NCBI RefSeq assembly: GCF_900143205.1
Contig: NZ_FRDH01000009.1
Location: 104,282 to 168,281, forward strand
Direction of reading: 5' to 3'
Origin: Butyrivibrio hungatei DSM 14810
GTDB lineage: Bacteria > Bacillota > Clostridia > Lachnospirales > Lachnospiraceae
Length of the DNA stretch: 64,000 nucleotides
Positions 36,004 to 45,666 of this stretch are shown here, in pieces. The notes beneath the pieces are model-generated. The model saw only the letters and a list, made by a program, of their open reading frames with translations, ran no database searches and was not told the DNA's origin. Each line of letters starts with the position of its first letter. Position 1 is the stretch's first letter. Both the position numbers and the translations under genes were made by a program.

Positions 36004-38007
36004 ATGGGGCAAAAAGTATTTATATCTGAAGCAGATGAGTACCTATTCGGACAAGGAACACATTACGAGATCTACGAAAAATTAGGAGCACACCCTTCTG
36101 AAGAGAACGGCAAAAAAGGCTATTTCTTTGCGGTATGGGCGCCAAATGCTGCTGATGTCCATGTTATTGGCTCTTTTAACAACTGGGATGAGACTGCTCA
36201 CCAGCTCAAAAGAACTAAGACGGGAAATATATGGACTGGCTTTGTTCCTGGAGTTGGAATAGGGCAGCTATATAAATATCTCATTACTACACCAGAGGGT
36301 AAAAAGCTTTACAAAGCTGACCCTTATGCAAACTTTGCAGAACTTCGACCTGGAAATGCGTCAAGAACAACTGACCTTTCAGGCTTTAAGTGGACTGACT
36401 CCAAGTGGTATGAGAGCATCAAGGGAAAAGAGATTACTCGTCAGCCACTTGCTATCTACGAATGTCATATTGGTTCCTGGATGAAACATCCGGATGGAAC
36501 AGAGGACGGATTCTATACCTACAGGCAGTTTGCTGACAGGATAGTCGAGTACCTCAAAGAAATGAAGTACACCCATGTTGAGCTTATAGGAATTGCAGAG
36601 CATCCTTTTGATGGTTCATGGGGCTATCAGGTTACAGGGTACTATGCTCCAACTGCAAGATATGGAGAGCCTTCTGATTTTATGTATCTTGTGAACAAGC
36701 TTCACAAGAACAATATTGGTGTTATCCTTGACTGGGTACCAGCCCACTTTGCTACAGATGAATTTGGCCTTGCATGTTTTGATGGCCAGTGCATATACGA
36801 GCATCCAGACCCAAGGAAGGGAGAGCATCCTGACTGGGGAACCAAGATCTTCAATTTGGAAAAGCCAGAGGTCAAGAACTTCCTAATTGCAAATGCTCTT
36901 TTCTGGATCAGAAAGTTCCATGTGGACGGACTTAGAGTAGATGCTGTGGCATCGATGCTCTACCTTGATTATGGCAAGAAGGACGGCCAGTGGATACCAA
37001 ATAAGTATGGTGAGAATAAGAACCTTGAAGCTATCGAGTTCTTTAAACATTTAAATTCAGTAGTCAGAGGAACATATCCGGAAGTTCTGACTATTGCCGA
37101 AGAGTCTACAGCGTGGCCAAAGGTTACAGCTCCTCCAGAAGAAGGAGGACTTGGCTTTGCCTACAAGTGGAATATGGGCTGGATGCATGATTTTTGCGAG
37201 TACATGAAGCTGGATCCATATTTTAGACAGGGCGCGCACTACATGATGACCTTTGCTATGAGCTATAACAGCTCAGAAAAGTATATTCTGCCGCTGTCTC
37301 ATGATGAAGTAGTTCATCTTAAATGCTCAATGGTTGAGAAAATGCCAGGTTATAAGGTTGATAAGTACGCAAACCTAAGAGTTGGTTATACATACATGTT
37401 TGGTCATTCAGGAAAAAAGCTCTTGTTCATGGGACAGGACTTTGGCCAGGAGAGAGAATGGAGCGAGAAGAGAGAGCTTGACTGGTTCCTTCTGGAAAAT
37501 GAACTAAACAGAGGAATGAAGGACTACGTAGGAGAGCTCCTTAAGATCTACAGAAAATATCCTGCCCTTTATGAAGTGGATGACGACTGGGGTGGATTTG
37601 AGTGGATAAACGCTGATGACAAGGAGCGAAGTACCTATAGCTTCTATCGAAGAGCTATTGATGGCAGAGACAACATTCTTTTTGTGCTCAATATGACTCC
37701 TGTTGAAAGAAAGGGCTTTATGGTGGGTGTTCCTTTTGCCGGAACATATACCAAGATTCTTGATAGCGCTGAAAAGAAATACGGCGGAGTCGGCAGTAAT
37801 GTGGAGACCAAGATAGAAGCAGTACCTGGCCTTTGCGATTACAAGGATTACAGCATAACTCTTGATCTTCCTCCTTATGGAGCAGAGGTGTTTGTATTCC
37901 AAAATCCAGAACTGGAGCCTGTAAAAAAGGCACCAGCCAAGAAAGTAGTAAGGAAAACTACGACAAAGACTATCACAAAAGCTGCAAAGACAACTAAGAA
38001 AAAATAA
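36004..38007 (+). CDS. glgB: 1,4-alpha-glucan branching enzyme GlgB
   Basis: A 667-residue GH13 enzyme: N-terminal CBM48 domain (FFAVWAPNAADVHVIGSFNNWD), TIM barrel with nucleophile D313 (GLRVDAVASML), acid/base E366 (TIAEEST) and transition-state Asp434 (LSHDEVVH), and a C-terminal beta domain. It makes alpha-1,6 branches in glycogen. The last 25 residues are an Ala/Lys/Thr tail (histone H1-like) not usual for the enzyme. No other glycogen gene is in the window. A terminator follows. Confidence 0.96.
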   Translation: MGQKVFISEADEYLFGQGTHYEIYEKLGAHPSEENGKKGYFFAVWAPNAADVHVIGSFNNWDETAHQLKRTKTGNIWTGFVPGVGIGQLYKYLITTPEGKKLYKADPYANFAELRPGNASRTTDLSGFKWTDSKWYESIKGKEITRQPLAIYECHIGSWMKHPDGTEDGFYTYRQFADRIVEYLKEMKYTHVELIGIAEHPFDGSWGYQVTGYYAPTARYGEPSDFMYLVNKLHKNNIGVILDWVPAHFATDEFGLACFDGQCIYEHPDPRKGEHPDWGTKIFNLEKPEVKNFLIANALFWIRKFHVDGLRVDAVASMLYLDYGKKDGQWIPNKYGENKNLEAIEFFKHLNSVVRGTYPEVLTIAEESTAWPKVTAPPEEGGLGFAYKWNMGWMHDFCEYMKLDPYFRQGAHYMMTFAMSYNSSEKYILPLSHDEVVHLKCSMVEKMPGYKVDKYANLRVGYTYMFGHSGKKLLFMGQDFGQEREWSEKRELDWFLLENELNRGMKDYVGELLKIYRKYPALYEVDDDWGGFEWINADDKERSTYSFYRRAIDGRDNILFVLNMTPVERKGFMVGVPFAGTYTKILDSAEKKYGGVGSNVETKIEAVPGLCDYKDYSITLDLPPYGAEVFVFQNPELEPVKKAPAKKVVRKTTTKTITKAAKTTKKK

Positions 38008-38040
38008 GTCTTAAGAATTTATGACCATGTGCCGAAATAG

Positions 38041-38070
38041 AAGGTGACGGAATAAACCGTCACCTTTTTT
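38041..38070 (+). terminator. Terminator after glgB
   Basis: AAGGTGACGG and CCGTCACCTT form a 10-bp stem around AATAAA, followed by T6. Confidence 0.9.
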
Positions 38071-38097
38071 CGTGTAGATTTCTTTAGCGAGGCGCAG

Positions 38098-41000
38098 ATG
38101 AATATAACTTTTCAAAACATTACAGACCAGCGCGCTGAAAAGAAACCGTTCATAAACGGCATGGAAGCAGAAAATAGAACAGGTTTAAGTGCTGGAAGAA
38201 CAGAAAAGACTGGTGGAAGCGCATATGCAGTACAGTTAGATTCAAGTCTTTTTAGTGACGACGCATATGCAAAAAATGCAAAGAGCATTGATGACATCAG
38301 CAACATGGCAGAAAACACGGATGTTTTGAATAGACATAATTTTATGGCTCTTTTATCAAATACCATGTCAGGGGAGGACTATGCAAAGGCCCTTGAGGAT
38401 GGATTTGATCTTAAAAATCTAAATAGTGCAGAGACAGTCACCATAGTAGACAGGATCAAGAGCGCCCTCCTGCAGGCTGGCGTTGAGGTTGTGGGCTACA
38501 ATGATGACATGAGTCTTGATAAGCTTACCAAGATCTTTGGAAACAAAGGTTTTGCTTCTGCGCTCAAAAGCAGTTTTTCTGAAAATGACATTCCATTAAC
38601 AGAAGAAAACATAACAGATGCCAAGGTTGCCTATGAGGAAGTCTCTCAGATGGAGAGCCTTGATGATAGTGCTGTCAAATACCTGGTGCTGAATAATAAG
38701 TCAGCCACAATTGGCAATGTATATCTGGCTCAGCATAGTACAAATGGACAGAACGCATCTGGAAGAGGCTTCTATGCTCAGGATATGGGCGGATACTATG
38801 CTCAGAAGTCTGATAGCTATGATTGGGAGCAGCTTCGCCCTCAGCTTGAAAAGGTAGCGCAGGAAGCTGGGCTTTCAGCAGAGGATGACCATGTTATTGA
38901 TATGGCTAAGTGGACAGTAATGCAGGGCATTCCACTTACAGCTGAGAATTTAGATCGTGTGATCGAGCTTAAAGATATTTCTTTTCCTATAAAAGATGAA
39001 AAACTTGCAAACGTTATCACATCCGCAATTGCAGATGGAAAGAGCGCTGTAGAAGGCAATATCATAGATCCTACAAGTAATATGAGCAGAGCTATTGAGA
39101 TTGCAGATAAAACAGCAAAGCTTTCAGATACGTCAGTAGACAAGGTTCTTTCACAGGGAAAAGAAGTTAATCTTAAGAATTTATTTGAAGCTGAGTATTC
39201 TTCAGTTTCTGTAAATGCAGCGTACTATGATAGTGCTGCATCCCAGACAGCAAGGCTCCAACTTGAAGAAGTAAGGCTTAAGATGACAGTAGAAGCAAAT
39301 AAGCAGCTCTTAGACAGCGGCTTTTCTATAGACACAGCGCCTATGGAGCAGCTCATTGAAAGACTAAAAAGCCTTCTTGGGCAGCAGGCTGATGAAGCAG
39401 CAGGACAGGCAGTTGATGAGCATACTCATGTTTCAGCAACCAGCTCAAAAGCTATCTTTGAGATGTCTCTTTCTAGAATTTCTATAATCAGAACAGCTCC
39501 AGCAGATCTGGTTGGTAAGATGTCTTCTGATTTTGAGACTGCAACACTTGGAAAGATAAGTGAAGAAGCAGCAAAGCTCACAATGAAGTTCAAGGCAGCA
39601 AGCCAAGGATATGAAGAGCTTATGACAGCCCCACGAGCCGACCTTGGAGACAGCATCAAAAAAGCCTTTAGAAATGTTGATGATATATTGCAGGATCTGG
39701 GCAAAGAGTTAAATGATGAGAACAGAAGAGCAGTCAGGATCCTTGGATATAACATCATGGAAATAAACGAAGAGAACTTTGAAAAGGTAAGATCCTGGGA
39801 TCAGAAGCTTAAGTCCACAATAGAGAGACTAAAACCGGGAGCAGTTCTTGATCTTATAAGAGATGGCAAGAATCCTCTTGGAATGACTATAGAAGAACTT
39901 GGAAAAAGTCTTGATGAGAATCTCATGGGAGGGAACAAGGATTCTTCTGGTGGAAATAATAAATCTGATGAGAAGTATGCAAAGTTCCTTTATAAGCTTG
40001 AGAAAAAAGGTAATATAACAGAGGCAGAAAAGCAGTCATTTATCGGCATATACAGACTTTTTCATACCATCAAAGCAACAGATTATCAGGCTATTGGATC
40101 ACTTCTTAAGACAGATCAGGATATGACTTTGGAAAATCTTTTGAAGGCAACAAGAACTCAGAAGACTTCAAAAAGAGGCTTGGACTTCACTGTTGATGAC
40201 GATTTCGGTGGTTTATCAGCAGGACGATCTGGAATAAAAATTGATGAACAGATAAATTCAGCCTTCAGGTTTTATAGTGCACAAGCCGATATAGTATATG
40301 AGAACCTTGAACCTGAAAAGTTAGCCAAGGCAGCACCAAAGAATGAGACTCTTTTACCAGACCTTGCAAATGCGCTCAGTCAGGCTGAGATTGATAAAGA
40401 GCTTGAAAGAAAGTATAGCGATGAGCAGCTAAAAGATATCAGAGAGACAGTAGCATCCAGGCTTACAGAAAGTACTCTTGATGAGATGGATGCACTTGAT
40501 ATGGAGCTCACCTACAACAATCTTGAAGCCATGATCGCTAACAGGCGAGACAGAAAGAGCGGCAGTATCTGGGAAAAGACAGCTAGTTACCATGAAAAGG
40601 CTGACGAGATCCAGGATAAACTCACTTCACTTCTTGGAGAAGAAGGCTATGAAGAAGAGTATCAGAAACAGGTACTTTCTCTGAGAGATCAGCTTTCCGA
40701 AGAAATACTTAATCCGGAAAACAGCTTCATTGATGTAAGGGCAATAAAACTCATGCAGAAGCAGTTATCCGTAATGAGCGGAAATGCTGAAAGAGGAAGC
40801 TTTGAGATTCCAGTAGAAGTAGAAGGAACCAAGGTTTCAATGCATGTCACTTTGCGAAGCGACAACAGCAATATCACAAGGATGGACGCAAGTATTCAGA
40901 CCTATGAGTATGGACTTATTACAGCAAGTCTTTACGAAAAGGGAGGCGTGATAAACGGAATGCTCACTACAACAAGTGCAGAAAACGCCGAAGAATCTGA

Positions 41001-41220
41001 ATATCTTGAAGGAATCAGGCAGAAAATGTGTGATAATCTTGCGAATATGATAAAGGATATAGGTGTAGACCAGAATATGATCAGTATCCTCTATCACGCA
41101 CAGAGTAAACCTACAGGAGTAGGCACGGGAATTGCCAGAGCCATGGATGGCGGACAGAACAACAATACAGATACAACTACTTTGCTAAAAATGGCAAAAG
41201 CATTTATCGAAGCCCTTTAA
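38098..41220 (+). CDS. Large flagellum-associated protein, possibly FliK-like
   Basis: A 1040-residue, mostly helical protein without signal peptide or membrane segment. I believe it belongs to the Lachnospiraceae family annotated DUF6240. The C-terminal segment from about residue 905 (EIPVEVEGTKVSMHVTLRSDN, then a beta-rich stretch, then a helix YLEGIRQKMCDNLANMIKDIG) has the shape of the FliK hook-length domain. Position directly upstream of flagellin (32 bp to the flagellin start) supports a flagellar role. Function is inferred; the family name is from memory. Confidence 0.7.
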   Translation: MNITFQNITDQRAEKKPFINGMEAENRTGLSAGRTEKTGGSAYAVQLDSSLFSDDAYAKNAKSIDDISNMAENTDVLNRHNFMALLSNTMSGEDYAKALEDGFDLKNLNSAETVTIVDRIKSALLQAGVEVVGYNDDMSLDKLTKIFGNKGFASALKSSFSENDIPLTEENITDAKVAYEEVSQMESLDDSAVKYLVLNNKSATIGNVYLAQHSTNGQNASGRGFYAQDMGGYYAQKSDSYDWEQLRPQLEKVAQEAGLSAEDDHVIDMAKWTVMQGIPLTAENLDRVIELKDISFPIKDEKLANVITSAIADGKSAVEGNIIDPTSNMSRAIEIADKTAKLSDTSVDKVLSQGKEVNLKNLFEAEYSSVSVNAAYYDSAASQTARLQLEEVRLKMTVEANKQLLDSGFSIDTAPMEQLIERLKSLLGQQADEAAGQAVDEHTHVSATSSKAIFEMSLSRISIIRTAPADLVGKMSSDFETATLGKISEEAAKLTMKFKAASQGYEELMTAPRADLGDSIKKAFRNVDDILQDLGKELNDENRRAVRILGYNIMEINEENFEKVRSWDQKLKSTIERLKPGAVLDLIRDGKNPLGMTIEELGKSLDENLMGGNKDSSGGNNKSDEKYAKFLYKLEKKGNITEAEKQSFIGIYRLFHTIKATDYQAIGSLLKTDQDMTLENLLKATRTQKTSKRGLDFTVDDDFGGLSAGRSGIKIDEQINSAFRFYSAQADIVYENLEPEKLAKAAPKNETLLPDLANALSQAEIDKELERKYSDEQLKDIRETVASRLTESTLDEMDALDMELTYNNLEAMIANRRDRKSGSIWEKTASYHEKADEIQDKLTSLLGEEGYEEEYQKQVLSLRDQLSEEILNPENSFIDVRAIKLMQKQLSVMSGNAERGSFEIPVEVEGTKVSMHVTLRSDNSNITRMDASIQTYEYGLITASLYEKGGVINGMLTTTSAENAEESEYLEGIRQKMCDNLANMIKDIGVDQNMISILYHAQSKPTGVGTGIARAMDGGQNNNTDTTTLLKMAKAFIEAL

Positions 41221-41252
41221 GGGTGGCAGATACGTGCAGAAACGAGGTTGAA

Positions 41253-42416
41253 ATGAAAGTTAATTATAATGTATCAGCAATGATCGCTAACAATGCATTA
41301 CAGAAGACTGATAAAAGACTATCTGAATCACTTGAGAGATTATCAAGTGGTCTAAAGATTGCAAATGCCAAGGATAATCCTTCAGGCCTTGCAATGTCAC
41401 GTCGTATGAATTCTCAGATCGAAGGACTTGGAGTTGCTAACAACTCATCAAACGATGCAATTTCTATCGTACAGGTTGCAGACGGCACCCTGTCTGAGAT
41501 TCATTCGGTCTTACAGAGAATGGGACAGCTTGCTATTCAGGCTAGTAACGGTACTCTTACAGATTCAGACAGAGAGATCATTCAGGAAGAGGTAACACTT
41601 CTCAAAGAAGAGATCGAGAGAATGGCTAATACTACACAGTTCAATGGACAGAGTATCCTTGACGGATCCTTTGATCTTAAGGGCTATGTAACAGATAAGT
41701 ATGGTCAGACCAACCCTAACGTCAAGCTCTGTAGCTATTCAGACTCAGTAGAAGCTGGAAAATATAAGATTGAAGGAATCGATGTTGAATTTGCAAATCT
41801 TATTGGTTCAACAGGTGTAGATAAAAAAGCTATTTTCATTGATGATGCTGTTGCAGCAAATATCAAGATCTACAAAGAAAATGGCGAACAGTACATGACA
41901 AACCACATGACAGCAACTGTAGAAGAGGATGTACTGACACTTAAAGACAGCACAGGTAAGTCAATTAGCATTCAGATCGATCAGGCCTATAAGGGCGACA
42001 TGTATGTTGAGCTTACTGCTCAGGGAGCAATGACCATGCAGGTTGGTGCCAACGAAGGCCAGACACTTGACGTCAGAATTCCAGAAGTGTCACTTAGAAC
42101 ACTTTCTCTTTATAACCTTGACATGGCAAATCTTCAGGGTGCACAGGAAGCAATCGAGAGCACCAAGAATGCTATCACAACAATAAGCTCTATCCGAAGC
42201 AGACTAGGTGCTTATCAGAACAGACTTGAGCATACAGTCAGCGGACTTGATATTACTGTAGAAAACATGACAGCAGCTTACTCAAGAATCATGGATGTTG
42301 ATATGGCGGAAGAGATGACAACATATTCAACACAGCAGGTTCTATCACAGGCTGGAACATCAATGATGGCACAGGCCAATCAGAGACCTTCACAGATACT
42401 GCAGTTATTACAGTAA
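41253..42416 (+). CDS. fliC: Flagellin
   Basis: A 387-residue flagellin with the conserved D0/D1 N-terminus (MKVNYNVSAMIANNALQKTDKR, RLSSGLKIANAKDNPSGLAMS, NDAISIVQVADGTLSEI) and C-terminus (GAYQNRLEHTVSGLDITVENMTAAYSRIMDVDMAEEMTTYSTQQVLSQAGTSMMAQAN). The central part is a short variable domain. The chosen start is the ATG at 41253, behind GAGG, which gives the normal flagellin N-terminus; an in-frame GTG 30 bp earlier would add an unlike extension. A FliS-like chaperone gene follows. Confidence 0.95.
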   Translation: MKVNYNVSAMIANNALQKTDKRLSESLERLSSGLKIANAKDNPSGLAMSRRMNSQIEGLGVANNSSNDAISIVQVADGTLSEIHSVLQRMGQLAIQASNGTLTDSDREIIQEEVTLLKEEIERMANTTQFNGQSILDGSFDLKGYVTDKYGQTNPNVKLCSYSDSVEAGKYKIEGIDVEFANLIGSTGVDKKAIFIDDAVAANIKIYKENGEQYMTNHMTATVEEDVLTLKDSTGKSISIQIDQAYKGDMYVELTAQGAMTMQVGANEGQTLDVRIPEVSLRTLSLYNLDMANLQGAQEAIESTKNAITTISSIRSRLGAYQNRLEHTVSGLDITVENMTAAYSRIMDVDMAEEMTTYSTQQVLSQAGTSMMAQANQRPSQILQLLQ

Positions 42417-42434
42417 TTGAAAGAGAGGCATGCT

Positions 42435-42911
42435 ATGACTCAGGAAAAGAAACAGGAATATACTCTTAAGATTTCTCAGGCAAATCAGACACAGCTGACT
42501 ACAATCACATATGAGATCGTTATCGATTATCTTGATGAAGCAATGGATCAGCTCAGTGTTGGCAAGAAAGAAGAGGCTGAAAAGAACCTTTTATATGCAC
42601 AGAACTGCATAGATCAGCTCATCACTTCTATTAATCTTAGCGTTGAACTAGGAAGAACACTGCATCAGATATATATCTTCTCCAAGAAAGAGCTGATGGC
42701 AGCTGGTGTTACACATAGCCTTCACCGCATTTGGCGAGTAAAGAAGAACTTTAAGCTATTACATGAGGCTTACAAGGAGCTTGAGAAGGCAGATAACAGT
42801 CTCCCCATCATGGGAAACACGCAGAAAGTCTACGCTGGACTCACATACGGTAGACACAGCTTAAATGAAGACATTTCGTCGATTTCAATGAATCGAGGAT
42901 TAATGGCATAA
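42435..42911 (+). CDS. fliS: FliS-like flagellin chaperone
   Basis: A 158-residue all-helical protein with the FliS pattern: N-terminal helix ANQTQLTTITYEIVIDYLDEAMDQL, then AEKNLLYAQNCIDQLITSINLS and a third helix GRTLHQIYIFSKKEL. FliS binds the flagellin C-terminus in the cytoplasm before export. Position directly after flagellin supports this. The protein is longer than the roughly 130-residue norm, with a C-terminal extension that includes a YAGLTYGRHSLNEDIS motif. The start at 42435 has AGAGAGG upstream. Confidence 0.8.
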   Translation: MTQEKKQEYTLKISQANQTQLTTITYEIVIDYLDEAMDQLSVGKKEEAEKNLLYAQNCIDQLITSINLSVELGRTLHQIYIFSKKELMAAGVTHSLHRIWRVKKNFKLLHEAYKELEKADNSLPIMGNTQKVYAGLTYGRHSLNEDISSISMNRGLMA

Positions 42912-42943
42912 TGCACTTTGTGCATTATGCTATTTTATTTTTT
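42906..42943 (+). terminator. Terminator overlapping the fliS stop codon
   Basis: GCATAATGCAC (42906-42916) and GTGCATTATGC (42920-42930) form a perfect 11-bp stem with a TTT loop, followed by TATTTTATTTTTT. The stop codon TAA lies in the left arm. Confidence 0.85.
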
Positions 42944-43014
42944 GGGGACTTTACAACCAAAAAATATTTTGGTAAATTCTTTAATCGCGAGCTCGAATAA
43001 TTTCTAAGGAAGGA

Positions 43015-43434
43015 GTGAGCTTTATTCAAGCGGTTCTATTTACCTTCTTGTCGGGCGCAGTTTTTACTGACCTATATAAAGACAAGATCTACAATTTCTG
43101 GGTGATACCGGGACTACTAATTGGTATCATATCTGCCGCCTTCGGAGGCTTTCAATCATTCACAGCATCCATTTCAGCAGTAGGTATTACATTTATAATT
43201 TTACTTCCGGTTTATCTTTTAAAAGGAATTGCCGCAGGTGATGTTAAGCTATTCATGGCTACAGCGGCATTCATGTCATTGCAGGACACCTTTTCCTGCA
43301 TCCTACTATCTTTCTTGATAGCGGGACTTATTTCACTAGTAATAATGATCGTAAAACGTAATAAGAAAAAGACAATCCACTTTGCAGTACCAGTACTTAT
43401 AAGTGCATTGTTTGTAATAGGAGGTGCACTATGA
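43015..43434 (+). CDS. Prepilin peptidase, TadV/CpaA type (first of two)
   Basis: A 139-residue A24 aspartic prepilin peptidase with four or five membrane helices. The catalytic Asp pair is in FTDLYKDKIYN and AAGDVKLF; the second motif is A-A-G-D instead of the usual G-x-G-D. It should cleave Flp-type prepilins. The GTG at 43015 is only 1-3 bases from AAGGAAGGA, whereas AAGGAG is 8 bases from an in-frame ATT at 43024, so an unusual ATT start is possible. First gene of the Tad operon; its stop overlaps tadZ. Confidence 0.85.
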   Translation: MSFIQAVLFTFLSGAVFTDLYKDKIYNFWVIPGLLIGIISAAFGGFQSFTASISAVGITFIILLPVYLLKGIAAGDVKLFMATAAFMSLQDTFSCILLSFLIAGLISLVIMIVKRNKKKTIHFAVPVLISALFVIGGAL

Positions 43435-44438
43435 ATAGGCCTTTGCTTGCGCTGTGTGACACAGATGAGATTTATATAAGCAGGCTGGATGAGTATTTAA
43501 GGGAAAACTTAAAACTATCTTTTGACATTGTCTCTTTTACGGCACTTGAGATATTCAGAGAATTTATGAAACATACTCAGATCTCACTTCTGGTGATATC
43601 TGAAAATGCATATGCCGAACTTAAGGAAAAAGCTCCTGATGGCAGCATCAGTAACATCCTAGTTCTTGATGAGGATATGCCGGGCGTGTGCGAAGATGAG
43701 GAGAGCTACGGCTTTAGTAACATTGAGCACACCAGTAAATATCAGGCAGCAGGAGATGTTGTGGGTAACATAATAGATTTTTGTGTAAAAAAGTCAGAGG
43801 ATTTTGTGGGTATCAACGTAAAAAATGTAAGCTCTTGTGGAAAAGTCCTTGGATTTTATTCACCAATCTCAAAATGTGGACAGACAAACCTTGCCCTTAA
43901 GATGGGAGAGGAGCTTTCTGAAAAGGGAAAGACAATATTTTTGAGCTTTGAAAGATACTCCTCTCTTACCAGAGTCCTTGGCCTAAAAGAAGATGGAGAT
44001 ATTTCAGACCTCTTGTATTATGCAGAGGGGGATAGCAATAAGTTTTGCCTGTATCTAGAAAAGGTCAAGAATGAGAAAGGTTCTTTGGATGTGATATCTC
44101 CGGTCAGAACAGCAATGCAGCTTAAAGAGATCAACAGTAATAATCTTAAACATCTTTTGGATTTACTAATGACCAGTGGGTATGAGTATGTGATCCTTGA
44201 TCTTACTGATTATCCGGATGGTTTCTTTGATATCTTGAGATTGTGCGATGTGGTCTATACAGTCACTAAAGCAGGAAGTACGGATGCTTACAGAGTTGAG
44301 ATATATGAAGATACTCTTAGAGAGAATGGCTATGAAGATGTGATCGCGATGACAAGAAAGGTCAACATGACAGATGTTAAGGATACATCTGGTCTAACAA
44401 GAATTGTCAGGGAGCTTATAAATGAGCGGGAGATTTGA
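43431..44438 (+). CDS. tadZ: TadZ/CpaE-like ParA-type ATPase, degenerate P-loop
   Basis: A 335-residue protein with an N-terminal receiver-like domain (about 1-130) and a ParA/MinD-like domain (about 135-330). The deviant Walker A reads FYSPISKCGQTNLA: the signature Lys is kept but the P-loop Lys before Thr is Gln, so nucleotide hydrolysis is unlikely. TadZ proteins place the Tad secretion machine at the cell surface. The Walker B region YVILDLTDYPDG is intact. Overlaps the peptidase gene by 4 bp and tadA by 17 bp. Confidence 0.85.
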   Translation: MNRPLLALCDTDEIYISRLDEYLRENLKLSFDIVSFTALEIFREFMKHTQISLLVISENAYAELKEKAPDGSISNILVLDEDMPGVCEDEESYGFSNIEHTSKYQAAGDVVGNIIDFCVKKSEDFVGINVKNVSSCGKVLGFYSPISKCGQTNLALKMGEELSEKGKTIFLSFERYSSLTRVLGLKEDGDISDLLYYAEGDSNKFCLYLEKVKNEKGSLDVISPVRTAMQLKEINSNNLKHLLDLLMTSGYEYVILDLTDYPDGFFDILRLCDVVYTVTKAGSTDAYRVEIYEDTLRENGYEDVIAMTRKVNMTDVKDTSGLTRIVRELINEREI

Positions 44439-45666
44439 GGATATCAGGCGGCGAGTCAGGGCAAAGGTTGTAAGCAACCTTGATCTTTCAAAAGATACTT
44501 CTGATGACGAACTCATGGAGATCATCGATGCAGTTCTATCAGAGGAGATCAAGAAAATGGCTGTTCCGATAGAGGTCAGAAGAAAGATAAAGACAAATGT
44601 CTTTCATTCCTTAAGAAAACTGGATGTTCTTCAGGAGCTTGTAGATGACCCGACAATCACGGAGGTGATGATAAACGGAACGGACAATATCTTCATTGAA
44701 AGAGCTGGCTCCATCATAAAGAGTAAGACAAGCTTTGAGTCCAAAGAAAAACTTGAGGATGTGGTCCAGCAGATCGTTGCTTCATGTAACAGAGTAGTAA
44801 ATGAAGCATCTCCCATAGTTGATGCAAGACTTGATAACGGATCAAGAGTAAATGTGGTCTTGCCGCCTATTGCACTAAATGGGCCTATTGTTACCATAAG
44901 GCGATTTCCAGAAAAGCCTTTTACTATGGAAAACTTAATACAGCTAGGAGCTCTTTCAGAGTATCTCAAAGATTATCTGTCAGTTTTAGTCAGGTCTGGC
45001 TATAACATCTTTATTTCAGGAGGTACGGGCTCCGGTAAAACAACATTCTTAAATGCATTGTCCAATTATATTCCCAAAGATTCAAGAGTTATCACCATCG
45101 AAGATAATGCAGAGCTTCAGATACTGGAGGTTCCAAATCTGGTTAAGCTTGAAGCCAGAAATGCCAACGTGGAAGGGTGCGTAGAGATAACCATAAGAGA
45201 TCTTATAAAGTCATCTCTTCGAATGAGGCCTGACTGGCTTATTGTTGGTGAGGTCCGAGGTGGTGAATGCGTTGATATGTTACAAGCGATGAATACAGGT
45301 CATATGGCTATGTCTACGGGCCATTCGAATAGTGCCAAAGACATGCTTTCAAGATTAGAGACCATGGTGCTCATGGGTGTTGAGATCCCTTTGTCTGCGG
45401 TAAGGGGACAGATAGCTTCAGGAATAGATATAGTGATCCACCTTGGAAGATTAAGGGATAGATCAAGAAAACTTCTTGAAATCTGTGAACTAGAGAAGAG
45501 TCTGGATGGAACCACAGGAAAGATAAATACCAATCCGCTATTTAGATTTGAAGAGACCGGTACAGACGCAAAGGGCAAGATAATAGGCGAATGGAGGAGA
45601 GTTGGTGAACTTAAAAATACTGAAAAACTTTTATCGGCAGGTTTGCGATTACCCGCCGAAGGTTAA
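44422..45666 (+). CDS. tadA: Tad pilus assembly ATPase TadA (CpaF)
   Basis: A 414-residue type II/IV secretion ATPase: N-terminal domain, Walker A GGTGSGKTT near residues 200-208, an Asp box with Glu-rich region ITIEDNAELQ, Walker B LIVGEVRGGE and the His box TGHSNSAKDMLSRLETM. It powers pilus extrusion. The next gene begins inside it (62-bp overlap) with its ribosome site in the tadA coding region, so translation is coupled. Confidence 0.96.
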   Translation: MSGRFEDIRRRVRAKVVSNLDLSKDTSDDELMEIIDAVLSEEIKKMAVPIEVRRKIKTNVFHSLRKLDVLQELVDDPTITEVMINGTDNIFIERAGSIIKSKTSFESKEKLEDVVQQIVASCNRVVNEASPIVDARLDNGSRVNVVLPPIALNGPIVTIRRFPEKPFTMENLIQLGALSEYLKDYLSVLVRSGYNIFISGGTGSGKTTFLNALSNYIPKDSRVITIEDNAELQILEVPNLVKLEARNANVEGCVEITIRDLIKSSLRMRPDWLIVGEVRGGECVDMLQAMNTGHMAMSTGHSNSAKDMLSRLETMVLMGVEIPLSAVRGQIASGIDIVIHLGRLRDRSRKLLEICELEKSLDGTTGKINTNPLFRFEETGTDAKGKIIGEWRRVGELKNTEKLLSAGLRLPAEG

